Below, one piece after another: positions 50,169-58,883 of a stretch of 64,000 nt of DNA. The notes under the pieces are model-generated. The model was not told the DNA's origin, made no database searches, and worked only from the letters and a program-made list of their open reading frames with translations. The first letter of the stretch is position 1; the number at the start of each line of letters is the position of its first letter. The DNA lies in assembly GCA_003538135.1 (NCBI GenBank), contig DPOR01000002.1, positions 1 through 64,000 on the forward strand. The letters are read 5' to 3'. Both the position numbers and the translations under genes were made by a program. Source of the stretch: Oscillospiraceae bacterium (GTDB taxonomy: Bacteria; Bacillota; Clostridia; Oscillospirales; Acutalibacteraceae).

Positions 50169-50981
50169 TTACTCTGTATAAAACGAGCTTTTTTGCCCTA
50201 ATTTCACAGTTTCGGTCATCCATACGGCGCAGGACTGCTCATAGTACGGGACGACGAAAAACGCGGGCAGAATGAGCGCACAGCTTAAAAACCAGAGCGC
50301 AAAGCCCGCCTTGAACCGAGCGTAGGCGCGGCAGTGACCGCACATGATTTCACGGCTTTTTTTCAGAGCCTGTCTTACGGGGATATCCGGCTCGGCAGCC
50401 GATATATATTCCGCCGCCGCAAGAGACTGCCGCGTGCCCGAGCAGAATATGCAGCCCGTAATGAGCATGAGCACGCTCCCCGCGAACACCGCCGCCGTTG
50501 TCGCAACGCCGACGGAGGACGAGAAAAGCATATATATTCCGCCCGCCGCAAGCGCCGCGCCCGGCAGGAGGAAAAATATTCGCAGGGCGAGATTGAGCGC
50601 CGCCAAGGCAATACGCAGCCGAAGCGCTCTGAAAGCCCGCCTGCCGCGAAATAGTGCGACACACTCTGACGCCCGGCGCTTTTTGCCCAGCGCGCAGAGC
50701 AAATAATAACGTTTCATCCCCTGCCCCGGCGGCGCGATAAGCGCCGCGACCGCGAGCGTCAGCAGAAGGCACGCCGCCGCATTTAACGCGGGGCTCAGCA
50801 GCCTTGATACGGAGGAGAGCGCGGAGGTCACCGCAGAGGCGTTGAGCAGAAGCCGCGCCCCTGCGGTCATGAAGCCCCCCGCGACGGCCGCCGCCGCGAG
50901 ACAGCCGAATATAACCGCGCCGCCCGCTCCCGAATCGGTCTGCGCCGCCCTGCCGCATACTCTTATCTGTGAATCCTTCAT
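50169..50981 (-). CDS. Membrane protein of unknown function
   Basis: 270 residues from the ATG at 50979-50981 (MKDSQIRVCGRAAQTDSGAG). Six hydrophobic segments; a cytoplasmic loop with YYLLCALGKKRRASECVALF and a late loop PVRQALKKSREIMCGHCRAY. No family is recognised. AAAGGCGG precedes the start. It is separated from the MFS promoter by about 25 bases. Confidence 0.6.
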   Translation of the reverse strand: MKDSQIRVCGRAAQTDSGAGGAVIFGCLAAAAVAGGFMTAGARLLLNASAVTSALSSVSRLLSPALNAAACLLLTLAVAALIAPPGQGMKRYYLLCALGKKRRASECVALFRGRRAFRALRLRIALAALNLALRIFFLLPGAALAAGGIYMLFSSSVGVATTAAVFAGSVLMLITGCIFCSGTRQSLAAAEYISAAEPDIPVRQALKKSREIMCGHCRAYARFKAGFALWFLSCALILPAFFVVPYYEQSCAVWMTETVKLGQKSSFYTE

Positions 50982-51139
50982 TTTTTCCACCGCCTTTCGG
51001 AATATTATTCCCCCAGTTATGCAAAAAATTCCCAAATACAATAAAAATATAAGAAAATTCATTTTACTTTTAAATTTATGTGATTTATAATGTATATGAT
51101 ATAATTATGATATAATTTAAAGAAAAAGCGGAGACAGCG

Positions 51140-51406
51140 ATGAAGATAACAAGAAAAAACAGCTCCACGCTCGCCGTTGACATCCACGGTATGCGTGAGC
51201 GCGAGGCGAAATTTCGGCTCGAAGCGCTGATAGAAAACGGCTCTGCGGATATAACGCGGCTTGAAATAGTCCACGGCTTCAACAGCGGCACCGTTTTGCA
51301 GTCCCTGGTGAGAAACGGGCTTGAGTCAAGCAGAATAAAGGAAATTCGCCCGGGCGACAATTCCGGGCAGACAATAATATTATTAAGACAGGGGAAAAAG
51401 CAATGA
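51140..51406 (+). CDS. Small Smr-domain protein
   Basis: 88 residues: TLAVDIHGMREREAKFRLEA, then LEIVHGFNSGTVLQSLVR, the DxH and HGxG-type motifs of the MutS2 Smr endonuclease domain, alone without MutS2. It may nick nucleic acids. The stop overlaps the start of the GDPD gene (ATGA). Two TATAAT-like boxes lie at 51105-51118. Confidence 0.87.
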   Translation: MKITRKNSSTLAVDIHGMREREAKFRLEALIENGSADITRLEIVHGFNSGTVLQSLVRNGLESSRIKEIRPGDNSGQTIILLRQGKKQ

Positions 51407-52263
51407 AAAAGAAAAAGAAGATACTCATTTGCGTGCTCTGCGTTGTCGCGGCTGTTTGCGTAGCGGGCGGGCTGTTTGCGAAGCTCCGCACGAAGAAAAT
51501 TCGCCCGAAGGACACCGTCTCGATAAAGAGCATAAGCGCTGTAAACATCAACGAAATCACGCTCACGGCACACAGGGGCTTGAGCGCCATAGAGCCGGAG
51601 AACACTCTGCCCGCCTTCAAGGCGGCGTGCGAGGCAAAATACAACTATGTCGAGTTCGATATCGAGCCGACCTCGGACGGCAAGTGGATAGTCATGCACG
51701 ACGATGACCTGAGGCGCACCACGAACGGACACGGCAAGATAACCGAGCGTACCCTTGCGGAGGTGAGCGCGCTGAAAATAGACAACGGCGCGAACATAGA
51801 AAACTACACCGATCTCAGGGTTCCCACGTTTGAGGAGACCATGGCTCTGCTCGACAGATACTACCCGAACACGAAGCCGATGATAGAGATAAAGAGCATA
51901 GGCAAGAATAATCTTGACTCGCTCATTGAGTTTTTTAAGGACTACGCCGCGAGGGGCAGGAGCACGATCGTTATCTCGTTTGACAAGGATATAATCGACA
52001 CATTATATAAGGAGTGCCCCGAGCAGACCTATTGGCTGCTGACAAGCGAGCTTTCGGACGAGGCCGTTGACTTTTGCAAAAATCACGGCAATATGCGCGC
52101 GGCCTTCAACGGCAACAACGCGAAGAACACCGACAGCGTGATAAACGCCGCCATTGACGCGGGCATCCCGCTCGCCGCATGGACAGTTGACTCGCCGGAC
52201 ACTCTGAAGAACCTCTACGACCTCGGAGTAAGATATTTTACAACAAATTGTATCACGCCTTAA
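51403..52263 (+). CDS. Glycerophosphodiester phosphodiesterase
   Basis: 286 residues with an N-terminal signal anchor (residues 7-27), so it acts outside. TAHRGLSAIEPENTLPAF, EFDIEPTSDGKWIVMHDDDL and EIKS show the catalytic His pair and metal Glu/Asp. It releases glycerol phosphate from deacylated phospholipids or teichoic acid. The glycerol-phosphate chemistry connects it loosely with the TagF-like gene at 5-7.7 kb. Confidence 0.92.
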   Translation: MKKKKKILICVLCVVAAVCVAGGLFAKLRTKKIRPKDTVSIKSISAVNINEITLTAHRGLSAIEPENTLPAFKAACEAKYNYVEFDIEPTSDGKWIVMHDDDLRRTTNGHGKITERTLAEVSALKIDNGANIENYTDLRVPTFEETMALLDRYYPNTKPMIEIKSIGKNNLDSLIEFFKDYAARGRSTIVISFDKDIIDTLYKECPEQTYWLLTSELSDEAVDFCKNHGNMRAAFNGNNAKNTDSVINAAIDAGIPLAAWTVDSPDTLKNLYDLGVRYFTTNCITP

Positions 52264-52282
52264 AAAATTTTTCAAAAAAGTG

Positions 52283-52330
52283 TTGACAATCATAAAAAGT
52301 ATGATATACTAATAACAGTAATCATTACTG
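52283..52330 (+). promoter_or_regulatory. perR promoter with Per/Fur-like operator
   Basis: -35 TTGACA (52283-52288), 16-base spacer, -10 TATACT (52305-52310), then a perfect 7-1-7 inverted repeat CAGTAATCATTACTG (52316-52330) covering the expected start of transcription. The pattern follows the Per box layout; it suggests that the repressor controls its own operon. Confidence 0.78.
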
Positions 52331-52352
52331 ATTATGAATTGAGGTAAGCTAA

Positions 52353-52754
52353 ATGAGATATTCGTCACAGCGTGATACTGTTCTGAAAATCGTCAAAGCG
52401 GCGCACGATCACCCGACCGCGGACATAATATATTCGCGCGTTCGCGCCGAGCTGCCGAAGATAAGCCTCGGCACGGTCTACCGCAATTTAAGCCTGCTCA
52501 GCGACATGGGGCTGATAACGACGCTCGAGACGCTTGACAAGAGCATACACTATGACGGCAACACCGATTCTCACAGCCACTTCATCTGCGAGCGATGCTC
52601 AAGGATAATCGATTTGGGAGTCGAACGAGGTCTGCCCGAGGACATTTTACAGCTGGGGCTTCTCGTGCGGCACAAAAAGATTATCTATTACGGACTCTGT
52701 CCCGACTGTCAGCAAAACACGGCCGAGCTCGGCGACGCCGGAGTTTTACAATAA
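52353..52754 (+). CDS. PerR-like Fur-family repressor
   Basis: 133 residues. Winged helix (DHPTADIIYSRVRAELPKIS, LGTVYRNLSLLSDMGLITTL), then the metal part: HSHFICERC (near 74-82) and CPDC (near 115-118), the two Cys pairs of the structural zinc site. PerR senses peroxide through an Fe/Mn site; the neighbouring rubrerythrin is a classic PerR target. PerR rather than Fur is inferred from context. Confidence 0.9.
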   Translation: MRYSSQRDTVLKIVKAAHDHPTADIIYSRVRAELPKISLGTVYRNLSLLSDMGLITTLETLDKSIHYDGNTDSHSHFICERCSRIIDLGVERGLPEDILQLGLLVRHKKIIYYGLCPDCQQNTAELGDAGVLQ

Positions 52755-52794
52755 AACAAAACAAAAATCTTAAAAAAGAAAAGGAGAAATTACT

Positions 52795-53343
52795 ATGAAA
52801 TTCGTATGTCCCGTTTGCGGTTATGTTTATGAAGGCGATTCTGTTCCGGAGGGCTTCAAGTGCCCCCTCTGCGGAGCTGACGGCTCCAAGTTTATCAAGC
52901 AGGACGAAGGCATGACCTGGGCCTCCGAGCACGTTGTCGGCGTTGCAAAGGACGTCGATCCCGAGATCCTTCAGGGTCTCAGAGACAACTTCGCGGGCGA
53001 GTGCAGCGAGGTCGGTATGTATCTTGCAATGGCAAGAGTCGCTCACAGAGAGGGTTATCCCGAGATAGGCCTCTACTGGGAGAAGGCGGCCTACGAAGAG
53101 GCCGAGCACGCCGCAAAGTTTGCCGAGCTTCTCGGCGAGGTCGTTACAGACTCTACAAAGAAGAACCTCGAGATGAGAGTTGAGGCAGAGAACGGCGCTA
53201 CCCTCGGCAAGACAAAGCTCGCAAAGCTTGCAAAGGAGAAGGGTCTTGACGCTATCCACGACACCGTCCACGAGATGGCTCGTGACGAGGCGAGACACGG
53301 CAAGGCATTTGCCGGACTTCTCAAGAGATACTTCGGAAAGTAA
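52795..53343 (+). CDS. Reverse rubrerythrin
   Basis: 182 residues: N-terminal rubredoxin (CPVCGYVYEGDSVPEGFKCP, CPLCGA) followed by the diiron four-helix domain (FAGECSEVGMYLAMARVAHR, EEAEHAAKFAE, MARDEARHGKAFAGLLKRY). The rubredoxin-first order defines reverse rubrerythrins, which reduce peroxide and oxygen in anaerobes. It lies 40 bases after perR with AAAGGAG, so both are expressed from the same operator. Confidence 0.95.
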   Translation: MKFVCPVCGYVYEGDSVPEGFKCPLCGADGSKFIKQDEGMTWASEHVVGVAKDVDPEILQGLRDNFAGECSEVGMYLAMARVAHREGYPEIGLYWEKAAYEEAEHAAKFAELLGEVVTDSTKKNLEMRVEAENGATLGKTKLAKLAKEKGLDAIHDTVHEMARDEARHGKAFAGLLKRYFGK

Positions 53344-53356
53344 TATTCGGCTCCTT

Positions 53357-53397
53357 CGCGGCGCACATCAAGCGGTGTGCGCCGCGATATTTTTTTA
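53357..53397 (+). terminator. Terminator of perR-rubrerythrin operon
   Basis: Ten-pair stem CGCGGCGCAC/GTGCGCCGCG followed by ATATTTTTTTA. Confidence 0.93.
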
Positions 53398-53471
53398 TAA
53401 TCTCCTCCGCACTTGAAACCTCGGGCGCAATGTGCTACGATAACTCAAACATCAGGAATTGAGGCAAAAAG

Positions 53472-54296
53472 ATGAAGGTAACCTGCGAATACTGCGACTC
53501 GGTGGTCGACGCCGAAAATAATGATACCTGCCCGAATTGCGGCGCGCCGTTGGCGAACAGCAGAAAGGCCAGAGAGGCGGAGCTGAACGAGGAAAGGCTC
53601 AAAAAAGAGGCCGAGGAGCGCGAGGAACGCAAGAGGCAGCAAAAGCTCGAGCAGGAGCGCATAGAGGCGGAGCGCGGCAAAATGATTCTCGACGCCGTGA
53701 CAAATCTCTCCGGGCGCGCACACTCGGCAAAAAATTCCCGAGCTTTAAAGGCGGGGTGCTTTGTTCCGATATTAATCGCTGCGCTGATAATAATACTTTT
53801 CGTTGTATTTTCAATAATCCGCAATACCTCCGGCGGCAGCTTCGGCAGTCTGTTTCCTAACATTTCCGACGCGGAGTTCTCACAGGACGAAGAGGAAGAG
53901 ACTGAATCAATCCCCGAAAAAGTCGAAGTCAATTTCGGCGAAAAGGCGGTCACTCCCATGTATACTGTCCTGTGCGACGATATAAAGGAGGTTGACAGCT
54001 ACCCGTGGACCGTGCAGAAGGGCTACAGATACGTTGCGGTGCATCTCGTGCTGACAAATAACCTCGACTATGAAGAGAGCCTCAACGAAAAGGCCGATTT
54101 CGTGGTAAACGGCATAGCGCAGGACAGCCGCTTTCTCTCCGGCTACAAGCGCATATCCTCGTCTCCCGTAACGGCGGGACTCTCTGTGGACGGTTATCTC
54201 ATCTTCGAGATACCGACAGATGTAAAAACCGCTCAGCTCAAATACGGCGACTATGTGACTATAAACATAAAGCCCTCGGATATCAAGGGAAAATAA
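53472..54296 (+). CDS. Zinc-ribbon / coiled-coil / membrane protein with DUF4352-like domain
   Basis: 274 residues. N-terminal zinc ribbon (CEYCDSVVDAENNDTCPNCG), a charged coiled coil (residues 33-75, EERLKKEAEEREERKRQQKL), one membrane span (about 98-118, FVPILIAALIIILFVVFSII), and an extracytoplasmic beta domain (residues 150-274; YRYVAVHLVLTNNLDYEESL) like DUF4352/telokin-like folds. It could link a cytoplasmic partner to an extracellular stress-sensing domain. The ribosome site is TTGAGG. Function unknown. Confidence 0.72.
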   Translation: MKVTCEYCDSVVDAENNDTCPNCGAPLANSRKAREAELNEERLKKEAEEREERKRQQKLEQERIEAERGKMILDAVTNLSGRAHSAKNSRALKAGCFVPILIAALIIILFVVFSIIRNTSGGSFGSLFPNISDAEFSQDEEEETESIPEKVEVNFGEKAVTPMYTVLCDDIKEVDSYPWTVQKGYRYVAVHLVLTNNLDYEESLNEKADFVVNGIAQDSRFLSGYKRISSSPVTAGLSVDGYLIFEIPTDVKTAQLKYGDYVTINIKPSDIKGK

Positions 54297-54335
54297 AAGC
54301 AGGCTCGGTGTTCGCACATCGAGCCTGTTATTTAT
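54288..54335. terminator. Bidirectional terminator
   Basis: CAGGCTCGGTG, TTCGCA, CATCGAGCCTG with TTATTTAT on plus and CTTTTATTTT on minus; it overlaps the last codons of the convergent XRE gene. Confidence 0.85.
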
Positions 54336-54543
54336 ACGGTCTTGTCTCGTTTGTCATACCGAGAATGTAGTCGGTCGAGGTATTGTAGAGCCGCGCAAGC
54401 GAGATTACAAACCGAGTCGGTATCTCGCGTTTTCCTGTTTCATAGTTGCTGTATACCCGCTGATCGATTCCGAGAAAAGCGGCAACCTCTTTTTGAACCA
54501 TATCGTGATCTTCGCGCAGATCTCTTAATCGCGGATAATACAA
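54328..54543 (-). CDS. Small XRE-family regulator
   Basis: 71 residues from the TTG at 54541-54543, spaced eight bases from GGAGG; family relatives start in the same way. A single helix-turn-helix: LREDHDMVQKEVAAFLGIDQ, RVYSNYETGKREIPTRFVIS, LARLYNTSTDYILGMTNE. Target unknown. Confidence 0.88.
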   Translation of the reverse strand: MYYPRLRDLREDHDMVQKEVAAFLGIDQRVYSNYETGKREIPTRFVISLARLYNTSTDYILGMTNETRPYK

Positions 54544-54610
54544 GAGCCTCACCTCCGCCGATTATAATAGCATATATTTTACCGCTATTCAATAACCGGT
54601 CATTAACCGG

Positions 54611-55750
54611 TCATTCCCCCGCCTCTATTCTTCTCTCCTCGCCGATATTTTGCAGGCAGCCGTATTCGCTCGAAAATATCGCGCGACCGTTTGAGCGGCG
54701 CTCTTTGGTCGTGCGGCTCATTGTCAGCATATCGCGCAGGCCGTCCGCGGCTTTATAAAAATGCGCTTCGAGCGCAATGAGGTCGGCGAGGTCATCCGCC
54801 GCCGCGTCCGCGGGCTCGAAAATATATTTTCGCTCGGCTCTTATGCCGATGGGGAGCTTCACTCCGCCGAGAGTCAGGAATCTGTCCTCCGTAAAATCCG
54901 CGTCCGTCTGCGCCCCGAGCGGCACCTTCAAAGAGAAAAACAGGAGCGTATAGCGCGATTTTATTTCGCTTATTTTTCTCGACGGCAGCGGGCGGGATTC
55001 GGTCGAAAAGGCGTGCTTTGTCAGTGCAGTGACATAACCCGAGGCGCGGCGCAGGCTCATTCCGCCGTCGCGGTTTTCGACTATTCCGCTGATTACCGTG
55101 TCGCCCTTTAAAACGGCGGAGTTTTGCTCCTGCACGGCAGTGCCGCCGAAAACCTCGAGGGTCTGTATCTGCCCGTCCTCCGCTGCGACTATATCGCACG
55201 GTGAGTCGTTTTTTTTAACCGTCCTGCCCACGCCCTCGCGCACGTCTATAATCGCCGAGCAGCCGCTTATATTGACCGACAGCCACGAAACCTCCGGCAG
55301 CGCGGACATCGCCTCCTCCGCTGCAGAGTGCGTGTCTATTTGCTTTTTTCTCATCCCCGGGCAGACGCCGAGGCGACCGACCGCCTCAATTATATCCTCC
55401 TGCGGCACAGTCTCGCAGCCCGTAACGCTTACGGTCCATATCCGACCGGAGAGCGCCGCCGTTATCAGAACAAAGCACAGCGCGCCGACGGCGAGCCCCG
55501 CATGGACGCGGTTTTTAAACAGCCAAAACGGAAGCCCGCTCTTTTTGACCGTTTTCATTCGCATTCCCGCTTTTTTGGCACAGCGGCGCATCTTTTTGTA
55601 GCCCTCGGGCGTGGTTCGCATGAAAACCGTGCCGTTTGTGCAGCAGACATCCCAATACGGAATATTCCCGCGCGAACAGAGATTCAGAAATCGCTCCGGG
55701 AAGCCACCGCTCGCTTTCACCCCGACATATCCGCGCAGAAAATTAAACAA
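54611..55750 (-). CDS. yqfD: Sporulation protein YqfD
   Basis: 379 residues from the TTG at 55748-55750, which gives the usual YqfD beginning (LFNFLRGYVGVKASGGFPER, then FLNLCSRGNIPYWDV); a TTG at 55780 would overlap yqfC and lacks a ribosome site. One membrane span near 85-103, then a POTRA-like extracytoplasmic region. YqfD is needed for spore engulfment-stage assembly in Bacillus and follows yqfC as here. Confidence 0.88.
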   Translation of the reverse strand: MFNFLRGYVGVKASGGFPERFLNLCSRGNIPYWDVCCTNGTVFMRTTPEGYKKMRRCAKKAGMRMKTVKKSGLPFWLFKNRVHAGLAVGALCFVLITAALSGRIWTVSVTGCETVPQEDIIEAVGRLGVCPGMRKKQIDTHSAAEEAMSALPEVSWLSVNISGCSAIIDVREGVGRTVKKNDSPCDIVAAEDGQIQTLEVFGGTAVQEQNSAVLKGDTVISGIVENRDGGMSLRRASGYVTALTKHAFSTESRPLPSRKISEIKSRYTLLFFSLKVPLGAQTDADFTEDRFLTLGGVKLPIGIRAERKYIFEPADAAADDLADLIALEAHFYKAADGLRDMLTMSRTTKERRSNGRAIFSSEYGCLQNIGEERRIEAGE

Positions 55751-55770
55751 ATCGGAAATATCCCCGCCCC

Positions 55771-56063
55771 CTATCCGCAAAAGCGCACATTCTCTATATC
55801 CCCGCGTATGACCGCCTGACCGAGGTCGAAAACGTCTATACTCAGTCCCTTTCCGCAGAACACTATCTCTTCTTTTCCGGCGCTCAGGCGTATTCGCTCC
55901 CCGTCATATTCGAGCACGCCGCAGAGCCCGTCTATGCTCGCCTCCCGCCTGCCGAAAAATTCAATATGCACCTGCGGATATTTTTTTCCTGCGTCGAGCG
56001 CGTTTATCTTTTTTATCAGCTCGGCCGCCGAGTATATTTTTCGGCTGTCCCTGCGTTTCGGCA
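55771..56063 (-). CDS. yqfC: Sporulation protein YqfC (YabP family)
   Basis: 97 residues from the ATG at 56061-56063 behind AGAGGG. YPQVHIEFFGRREASIDGLC then GVLEYDGERIRLSAGKEEIV and LSIDVFDLGQAVIRGDIENV match the YabP/YqfC fold. It ends 20 bases before yqfD, the usual order. Confidence 0.87.
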
Positions 56064-56151
56064 TGAGCATCCCTCTTTTCTCAAATAATGTATGCTCCCC
56101 CGGCAATAAAAAGAACGGCGCGTGAATATCAATATGTCGGAGGGTGATGAC

Positions 56152-57216
56152 ATGAGAGAGTATTTCAAAAAGGCGCTGCGCCGCCTGCCGCTTCTTTTCG
56201 CCGCCTTGTGCGCCGCCGCATTAATTGTCGCCCTGCCGTCGGTGAGCGCGGCGGGCGTCAAAAAAGGGCTTTTAGTCTGCGCGTCGAGCGCAGTGCCGTC
56301 GCTCTATCCGTTCTGCGTGCTCTCCGCGTTCTTCGTGCGCTCGGGGCTTTGCGGCTATCTCGGGAAGCTTCTCGAGAAGCCCGTGCGTATTTTATTCAAT
56401 CTCCCGGGAAGCGCGGGCGCGACTGCGTGCATGAGCTTTGTCGCGGGCTACCCCGTAGGCGCGGGAATGACCGCCGCGCTTTTCGAGCAGGGGCGAATCT
56501 CGCAGGCCGACGCGCAGAGGATGACCCTGTTCTGCGTCAACGCCGGTCCCGCGTTCGTTATAGGCGGAGTGGGCGCGGGTATGCTCGGGAGCGCTCGGGC
56601 GGGAGCCGTAATTTTTTCGTCGCTGACTCTCGCAAGCCTCACGCTCGGCTTGCTGACAAGGTTTATCCCCCGCGAAAGCGGCACAGAGTTCTCCGTCCCC
56701 GCCTCAGACTTCTCCCCTCTCTCGCGGGCGCTGCCCGAGGCCGTTACAGAGGGGACGAAAAATATGATTTCAATTTGCGCGTGGATAGTCATCTTTTCCT
56801 GCGTCTCGGGATATATCCCCCTGCTGCGCCTTCCCGATTGGGCGGGGCTGCTGCTGAGCTGCACGCTCGAGGTCACGGGCGGATGCGCGTCGGCAGCCGG
56901 AATATTCAATCTCCCCGCCATAGCCGCCGTGCTCGGCTGGGGCGGAGTTAGCGTACACTGCCAGATAATGCGGCACATAAAGACCTGCAAAACTCCGCTT
57001 TCTTATTTCTTCTGCGCGCGTCTCGTCTGCGCCGCCCTCTCGGCACTTTTCTGCGAGGGTCTGCTGCGCGTGTTTCCGTGTCCCGTCAACGCCGTCGCGA
57101 TAGGCTCGGTCGGCGCGCCGCAGCTGTTCTCGTTTTCCGCGCCCGCGGCTGCCGCCATGCTTTTGAGCGGAGCCATGCTGATATTGGAGCTTGATACAAA
57201 CGAGAAAAAGTGTTAG
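56152..57216 (+). CDS. ylbJ: Sporulation membrane protein YlbJ
   Basis: 354 residues from the ATG at 56152 behind GGAGGG. About eight spans; MSFVAGYPVGAGMTAALFEQ, TLFCVNAGPAFVIGGVGAGM, the gate/nucleoside-recognition-like pattern, and VSVHCQIMRHIK are typical of YlbJ. In Bacillus it is a mother-cell sporulation protein involved in envelope transport during spore formation. Divergent from yqfC with 88 bases between the start codons. Confidence 0.86.
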   Translation: MREYFKKALRRLPLLFAALCAAALIVALPSVSAAGVKKGLLVCASSAVPSLYPFCVLSAFFVRSGLCGYLGKLLEKPVRILFNLPGSAGATACMSFVAGYPVGAGMTAALFEQGRISQADAQRMTLFCVNAGPAFVIGGVGAGMLGSARAGAVIFSSLTLASLTLGLLTRFIPRESGTEFSVPASDFSPLSRALPEAVTEGTKNMISICAWIVIFSCVSGYIPLLRLPDWAGLLLSCTLEVTGGCASAAGIFNLPAIAAVLGWGGVSVHCQIMRHIKTCKTPLSYFFCARLVCAALSALFCEGLLRVFPCPVNAVAIGSVGAPQLFSFSAPAAAAMLLSGAMLILELDTNEKKC

Positions 57217-57247
57217 AATAATAAAAAAAGCATTTAGGATGATAATT

Positions 57248-57466
57248 TTGAAAAGTAAGCTGCTCAACAAAAAGAGCATACCGCCCGCGTGCGAATACTG
57301 CTCGCGCGGAAACTGCGCGCCGGACGGCAAGACCGTCCTCTGCCCGAAAAAGGGCGTTATGCAGAAAAGTTCGAGTTGTTCCGCGTTTCGATATGACCCG
57401 CTCAAGCGCAAGCCTAAGCTGCCCGTTGAGCTGCCGAAGTTCGACGCGAGCGATTTCGAGCTGTAA
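57248..57466 (+). CDS. Small Cys-rich conserved protein
   Basis: 72 residues from the TTG at 57248 behind AGGATGAT. CEYCSRGNCAPDGKTVLCPK then GVMQKSSSCSAFRYDPLKRK gives a CxxC-x4-C-x9-C pattern plus one more Cys, a likely zinc or metal knuckle. The ending (DPLKRKPKLP) recurs in clostridial proteins of this size, from memory. It follows ylbJ by 31 bases. Function unknown. Confidence 0.68.
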   Translation: MKSKLLNKKSIPPACEYCSRGNCAPDGKTVLCPKKGVMQKSSSCSAFRYDPLKRKPKLPVELPKFDASDFEL

Positions 57467-57502
57467 CGAGCTGTAATTCGGTATATTTTTTATTGCCGCT
57501 TA

Positions 57503-57531
57503 TTGATTTAACGGCGGGAATAATGTAAAAT
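57503..57531 (+). promoter_or_regulatory. Sigma-A promoter of alcohol dehydrogenase gene
   Basis: -35 TTGATT (57503-57508), 17-base spacer, -10 TAAAAT (57526-57531). Confidence 0.68.
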
Positions 57532-57587
57532 ATTTGTATTGTGCACCGGTACAGCACCGGCATTATTAAACAAAGGGTGATATAAAA

Positions 57588-58793
57588 ATGTCAATCAAGC
57601 ACATGTACTACAGGCTTTATCAGGGCGTTTTCAGAGTCGCTGTCAATTTTCTCGACTGGACTCCGCCTAAGATAATCTCCGGCCCCGGCTCCGTCAAGAA
57701 GCTGCCGCAGGTCATCAAGGAGAAGGGCCTGAAGAAGATGATGATCGTCACCGATAAGGGTCTCACCGGACTCAACCTGCTCGACGGCCTCTATGAGGGT
57801 CTCAAGGCGGACGGTATCGATTACATCGTCTACGACAAGACCCAGCCCAACCCCTCGATAGACAATATCGAAGAAGTCCGCAAGCTCTATCTTGACAACG
57901 GCTGCCAGGGCTTCATCGCTTTCGGCGGCGGTTCTCCGATGGACTGCGCCAAGGGTGCGGCCGCAAGAGTCGTCTGCCCCAATAAGACCGTTCAGAAGAT
58001 GCGCGGTCAGCTCAAGGTTCGCAAGAAGCTGCCTCCGTTCTTCGCAGTTCCCACCACAGCCGGCACCGGCTCCGAGACCACTCTCGCCGCCGTCGTTACC
58101 GACACCAAAACCCACGAGAAGTATGCGCTCAACGATCCCGTGCTCCGTCCGAAGTACGCAGTCCTCGATCCCGAGCTCACCGTCGGTCTTCCTCCCCACA
58201 TTACCTCGACCACCGGTATGGACGCTCTGACCCACGCGGTTGAAGCATACATAGGTCACTCCAACACCAAGGAGACCTCCGCAAAGGCGGAAGAGGCTAC
58301 CAAGCTCATCTTCGAAAACCTCGAAGAGGCTTATAAGAACGGCAAGGATATCCACGCAAGAGAGCAGATGCTCCTCGCCTCGCACTATGCCGGAATTGCG
58401 TTCACGAGAGCTTACGTCGGCAACGTCCACGCAATAGCTCATAACCTCGGCGGATTCTACGGCGTGCCGCACGGACTTGCAAACGCCATCATTCTGCCCT
58501 ATGTTCTTGATTTCTACGGCGACACCGCCTATGAGCGCCTTGCAAGACTCTGCGAGTGCGCGGGCGTAGCCAAGGCCGGTCAGTCCGACGAGCAGAAGGC
58601 TCTCGACTTCATTCAGGCTATCAGAGACATGAACGCCGGAATGAACATCCCCGACAAGATCGACAAGATTCAGGAGAAGGATATCGAAACCATAGCAAAG
58701 CGCGCGTGCAAGGAGGCCAACCCCCTCTATCCCGTGCCGAGAATCATGGATCTCGACGACTGCATAGCGATAATCCATCGCCTCATGCCCTGA
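57588..58793 (+). CDS. Iron-containing alcohol dehydrogenase
   Basis: 401 residues. GFIAFGGGSPMDCAKGAAAR is the NAD site; metal ligands lie in STTGMDALTHAVEAYIGHSN and HAIAHNLGGFYGVPHGLANA (Asp, three His). It reduces an aldehyde or ketone with NAD(P)H, consistent with fermentative metabolism. The coding uses strongly biased codons, like the pyruvate oxidoreductase gene, which suggests high expression. Confidence 0.94.
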   Translation: MSIKHMYYRLYQGVFRVAVNFLDWTPPKIISGPGSVKKLPQVIKEKGLKKMMIVTDKGLTGLNLLDGLYEGLKADGIDYIVYDKTQPNPSIDNIEEVRKLYLDNGCQGFIAFGGGSPMDCAKGAAARVVCPNKTVQKMRGQLKVRKKLPPFFAVPTTAGTGSETTLAAVVTDTKTHEKYALNDPVLRPKYAVLDPELTVGLPPHITSTTGMDALTHAVEAYIGHSNTKETSAKAEEATKLIFENLEEAYKNGKDIHAREQMLLASHYAGIAFTRAYVGNVHAIAHNLGGFYGVPHGLANAIILPYVLDFYGDTAYERLARLCECAGVAKAGQSDEQKALDFIQAIRDMNAGMNIPDKIDKIQEKDIETIAKRACKEANPLYPVPRIMDLDDCIAIIHRLMP

Positions 58794-58806
58794 CGGTTAA
58801 ACACAC

Positions 58807-58843
58807 GACGAGCCGGAAGAAAATCTTCCGGCTCGTTTTTTAT
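58807..58843 (+). terminator. Terminator of alcohol dehydrogenase gene
   Basis: ACGAGCCGGAAGA ... TCTTCCGGCTCGT followed by TTTTTATG. Confidence 0.94.
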
Positions 58844-58883
58844 GCAAAATAAAAAGAGCCGAACAGGCGCTCGGCTCTTTTGC

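Noticed and set aside
57591..58778. 395-codon minus-strand frame opposite the alcohol dehydrogenase
   Set aside because: Caused by strong third-position bias of a highly expressed gene; no start signals.
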